Shown here: positions 61,550 through 64,000 of the stretch, one piece after another
How positions within the stretch are numbered: position 1 is the stretch's first letter
How the letters are laid out: each line of letters starts with the position of its first letter
Made by a program: the position numbers and the translations under genes
Notes under the pieces: model-generated
The model's input: the letters and a program-made list of their open reading frames with translations, nothing else
Database searches by the model: none
Told to the model about the DNA's origin: nothing
Source of the DNA: Trichocoleus sp. FACHB-46
Lineage (GTDB): Bacteria > Cyanobacteriota > Cyanobacteriia > FACHB-46
Direction: 5' to 3'
Length of the DNA stretch: 64,000 nucleotides
NCBI RefSeq assembly: GCF_014695385.1
Contig: NZ_JACJOD010000008.1
Location: forward strand, 124,001 to 188,000

Positions 61550-62496
61550 CTTGGTACTGGAACTTGATTGAGGACTGAGCCAATGACGCTGTCGATTTTG
61601 AGGCCGTCGAGTTGGGCTTCGGGGCGGAGGATGAGGCGATGGCGGAGAAGGGGAGGTGCGATCGCTTTGATGTCGTCGGGGGTGACGAAATCTCGCCCAG
61701 AAAGCCACGCTTGGGCTTTGCTCACTTGCAACCAGGCGACAGCAGCACGAGGGGAAGCGCCTAAAGCTAAATCGGGATGTTGTCGGGTACGTTGTACTAC
61801 AGCCAGCAAATAATCCAATACAGGCTCCTCGACTTTGACCGCTTGAGCCGCTTGGCGAGCTTGCAGAATTTGCTCAACTGAGGCGATCGCTTTGAGCCGA
61901 GCCAAATCCAAACGGCGAGATTGGAAACCTGCTTGGCTGTTCAGCAGCATTTGTTTTTCGGCTTTAACGTCTGGGTAGTCAACTAAGAGTTTGAATAAAA
62001 AGCGGTCTAGCTGCGCTTCTGGAAGCGGATAGGTGCCTTCAAATTCCAGCGAGTTTTGCGTTGCAATCACCCAGAACAACGACGGTAACGGCATGCTTTC
62101 GCCATCTAGGGTCACCTGTTGTTCTTCCATCGCTTCTAGCAGAGCGGCTTGAGTTTTGGGTGGCGTACGGTTGACTTCGTCTGCCAGCAAGATTTCGGTA
62201 AAAACTGGCCCCTTCTTCAGCACAAAACTGCGCGTGTTCAGGTCGAAAATATTCGTCCCCAAGATGTCGGACGGCAAAATGTCGGGGGTGAGCTGAATGC
62301 GGCGGAAATCGGCTTGGACCAGTTGGGCCAACACTTTGACTAAAAGGGTTTTGCCTGTACCGGGTACGCCTTCTAGGATTACATGGCCGTTGGCGAGTAA
62401 AGCGATGAGCAGTTGTCGCACCAGAGCAGGCTGACCCACAATAACTTGGCTCAGAGCCTGACCTAGGCGAGTGATTACCGCATGCGTTTCTGTCAT
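61546..62496 (-). CDS. MoxR-type AAA+ ATPase
   Basis: A 316-residue AAA+ chaperone-like ATPase. Walker A is LEGVPGTGKTLLVKVLA near residue 40, Walker B ILLADEVNRTPPKTQAALLEAMEE near residue 103, sensor 1 WVIATQNSLEFEGTYPLPEAQLDRF near residue 145, and sensor 2 is the C-terminal PRAAVAWLQVSKAQAWLSGRDFV. MoxR proteins are thought to activate or assemble their DUF58/VWA partner. Its TGA overlaps the start of the DUF58 gene, so translation is coupled. Confidence 0.92.
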   Translation of the reverse strand: MTETHAVITRLGQALSQVIVGQPALVRQLLIALLANGHVILEGVPGTGKTLLVKVLAQLVQADFRRIQLTPDILPSDILGTNIFDLNTRSFVLKKGPVFTEILLADEVNRTPPKTQAALLEAMEEQQVTLDGESMPLPSLFWVIATQNSLEFEGTYPLPEAQLDRFLFKLLVDYPDVKAEKQMLLNSQAGFQSRRLDLARLKAIASVEQILQARQAAQAVKVEEPVLDYLLAVVQRTRQHPDLALGASPRAAVAWLQVSKAQAWLSGRDFVTPDDIKAIAPPLLRHRLILRPEAQLDGLKIDSVIGSVLNQVPVPR

Positions 62497-62503
62497 AGGT
62501 GAT

Positions 62504-62743
62504 TTAATAGCGAGGCAGATGATGGCGAACAGTCTGAATTTTTTCTAACCAAGTCAGCAAGTCGCGATCGCTGACTCGTTGACCGCGCGATCGCAGTTGT
62601 AGCATGTCTGCTAGTTCTGTGGCAGGTCGTCCGGTTTGTTGGGTCCAGGCGGTGAGCAGAGTTTCCGGGTCTAATAATTGGTTGCCCAACCCTAAAGCTC
62701 GTTGCACTTGTAATTGCTCTTCTTTACGAATCGTGTCAATCAC
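62504..62743 (-). CDS. 79-residue protein of the MoxR/DUF58 operon
   Basis: A small soluble protein, not recognised as a named family. It is mainly helical, with two parts: IRKEEQLQVQRALGLGNQLLDPETLLTAW and then LQLRSRGQRVSDRDLLTWLEKIQTVRHHL. It lies between the DUF4350 gene (12-base gap) and moxR (7-base gap) on the same strand, so it is co-transcribed. The sequence gives no function; position suggests an accessory of the MoxR complex. Confidence 0.65.
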   Translation of the reverse strand: MIDTIRKEEQLQVQRALGLGNQLLDPETLLTAWTQQTGRPATELADMLQLRSRGQRVSDRDLLTWLEKIQTVRHHLPRY

Positions 62744-62755
62744 AAACTCGCTGGA

Positions 62756-63655
62756 TTACGCCTTGTAGAGGGCTCCTGCCAAAGCTTCGATATAGGCCTT
62801 GCTGTTATCCACAGCGGGAGTCGTGACTGGAATCGGCTGACCAAAGCGGCGATTGTGTGCCCAAATGCCTAAGAGCAGCAATACTCCCACTTGAATGAAT
62901 CCAGGCAAGAGAGCAGTGTTGGCTAAATAAGCTAGAAAGCTGCGCGATCGCTTTTCTGAACCTGAACCTGAACCTGTAGCATCAGCAGGGTCACGATAGC
63001 CGTGCAGATATTCATCGACCCAAATTGACTGTTTGGGCTGAGTCACCAGTTGAGCTAGAAATTCATAGTTGCCGCGATCGTCTTGATAGGCGTTGGCTGC
63101 AAGATGGGGTGTAGTGGCCCAAACGACTCGACCTTGACCCAAAGATTCTTGCCAAACCACGGCCCCAAAGCGATCGCCCAGGACTAGGCTGGTGGTGCCC
63201 TGCTTCGGTAAGTAATGCCGTCGTCGAGTTTCCACTCGCACGTTGCCGACTTCACTGGTTTGCCAGGTGCGGAAAGTTGCCTCGGTGACAGGAGCATGGG
63301 CACCTAAAACGACTAGCGTATTGCCTGCCTCTACCCAAGCTTTTTGGTTCTCGTCGAGGGACGCTACCTTCAGCCTGCTGTTAATTTGTAACAGCGTGAT
63401 CTTGCCCTGGTTCGCTGAGCTGGGTTGCTTTTGAGCTAATTGCTCAAACGGTTGCTGCCAACGCTGGATGGGAGTGCCGCGATCGCTCATGAAACTGTAC
63501 CAAGCACCGTAACCATCGGGAGCGCGGCTATAAGTTGAACCACTACGGGAAGCACTTTGAGTCGGAGCACTCAGCAAGGTGAGTAGAGCGATCGCTCCAA
63601 TGACCAAAGCCCCAAACCACATTTGTCGTCGAGAGAGATTTTGCGCAGGATTCAT
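62756..63655 (-). CDS. DUF4350-domain membrane protein
   Basis: A 299-residue protein with an N-terminal signal anchor (MWFGALVIGAIALLTLLSAP) and a C-terminal transmembrane helix (about 245-262, TALLPGFIQVGVLLLLGIWA). The middle carries the DUF4350 pattern: APDGYGAWYSFMSDRGTPIQRW near residue 50 and the GNTLVVLGAHAPVT segment near residue 110, resembling the periplasmic domain of related ABC-type accessory proteins. A GAACCT hexamer repeats around 62960-62980 (Gly-Ser run). I chose the ATG at 63655, whose first base overlaps the upstream gene's TGA (TGATG). Confidence 0.8.
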   Translation of the reverse strand: MNPAQNLSRRQMWFGALVIGAIALLTLLSAPTQSASRSGSTYSRAPDGYGAWYSFMSDRGTPIQRWQQPFEQLAQKQPSSANQGKITLLQINSRLKVASLDENQKAWVEAGNTLVVLGAHAPVTEATFRTWQTSEVGNVRVETRRRHYLPKQGTTSLVLGDRFGAVVWQESLGQGRVVWATTPHLAANAYQDDRGNYEFLAQLVTQPKQSIWVDEYLHGYRDPADATGSGSGSEKRSRSFLAYLANTALLPGFIQVGVLLLLGIWAHNRRFGQPIPVTTPAVDNSKAYIEALAGALYKA

Positions 63656-64000
63656 CAAGAGCGTCTCCCAGCAGGCATGCGGTTCTCGATTTCTCGCCTC
63701 TCAATTTCTTGGTAGGCTGTTTGGCAACGATTTAACGTCTCGAGCGAAATCGCCATATTGTTAAACCGCATTTGTTCGTGCGTCGTAATCAATAGCTGGT
63801 AAAGCGGCGCTTGGGGAAAATGCTGCACCAACTGCCAATACTCCCCATCGGTGCGGCTAGCCTCCAAGGGCACTAAGTTGGATTCACTCAAGTGTTGCAG
63901 CAGCGCAAAATACAAGTCTTGGAAGGCTTCCGGGTAGTTGCCTCGACGATGCGAATCCTGCGATCGCTGAAACCATCCGGCGGCATCAAGTTGGCTAACT
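63655..64000 (-). CDS. DUF4129-like protein, C-terminal part (runs off the window)
   Basis: The last 114 codons of a gene continuing beyond 64000. The visible piece has the DUF4129 pattern: AAGWFQRSQDSHRRGNYPEAFQDLYFALLQHL, then RTDGEYWQLVQHFPQAPLYQLLITTHEQMRF. It ends with a basic tail. DUF4129 proteins are membrane partners of the MoxR/DUF58 module, usually with several transmembrane helices upstream of this domain. It is the first gene of the operon visible here and overlaps the DUF4350 start. The internal TTG at 63915 is not the real start. Confidence 0.75.
   Translation of the reverse strand, partial: VSQLDAAGWFQRSQDSHRRGNYPEAFQDLYFALLQHLSESNLVPLEASRTDGEYWQLVQHFPQAPLYQLLITTHEQMRFNNMAISLETLNRCQTAYQEIERREIENRMPAGRRS

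Overview
The window is chromosomal DNA of a cyanobacterium. The palindrome GCGATCGC (HIP1) recurs throughout, in genes and between them. The gene content also points there: DUF3134, a cyanobacteriochrome GAF domain, a group 2 sigma factor of the cyanobacterial type, a geranylgeranyl-reductase-family flavoprotein, TPR-CHAT proteins and mreBCD. The many large TPR/CHAT genes and dispersed GC-rich palindromic repeats suggest a filamentous, Leptolyngbya-like genome; that last step is inference. No rRNA, tRNA, CRISPR array, intact insertion sequence or prophage was seen.

Layout. 1-9.7 kb: mraY (peptidoglycan lipid I synthesis), a STAS protein, a zinc-ribbon membrane protein, an alpha/beta hydrolase, a HAD phosphatase, the cell-shape genes mreB-mreC-mreD (minus strand) and ssb. 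9.8-16.2 kb: a SIMPL protein, then on the plus strand an EVE-domain protein, a PD-(D/E)XK nuclease with an Fe-S cysteine set, a secreted SRPBCC protein, an Eco57I-like DNA methylase, a TPR protein and a methyltransferase. 16.2-20.3 kb (minus): acsA, a stand-alone DXCF-type cyanobacteriochrome GAF protein and a deoxyhypusine-synthase-like homospermidine enzyme, followed by about 1 kb without genes. 21.3-31 kb: cobO, sbcC and sbcD facing each other tail to tail, a secreted protein, a group 2 sigma factor and a HerA-like ATPase. 31-35.8 kb: two low-complexity exported or membrane proteins, a GST, and a CysQ-like phosphatase.

35.8-47.6 kb is the most unusual part. It is a minus-strand array of three exported TPR-CHAT (caspase-like) proteins. 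One of them is fused to an N-terminal filamentous-haemagglutinin/two-partner-secretion domain. A seven-bladed WD40 protein starts 3 bases after the first CHAT stop codon, and the decayed C-terminus of a fourth CHAT gene remains between genes. Upstream are glycosyltransferase genes (47.7-52.1 kb) and a VanX-like dipeptidase.

53-64 kb: a receiver-like protein, a thioredoxin-like protein, pyrH-frr (overlapping, translationally coupled), a 58-residue conserved-looking protein on the minus strand, a geranylgeranyl-reductase-family enzyme, and an RDD / SpoIIM / DUF58 / MoxR / DUF4350 / DUF4129 membrane-associated module whose last gene runs off the window.

Several terminators are clear (after mraY, the hydrolase, ssb, the homospermidine gene, the sigma gene and the proline-rich protein). 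Two families of dispersed repeats each occur once per strand. All functional calls come from motifs and gene order read by eye; no database search was run.
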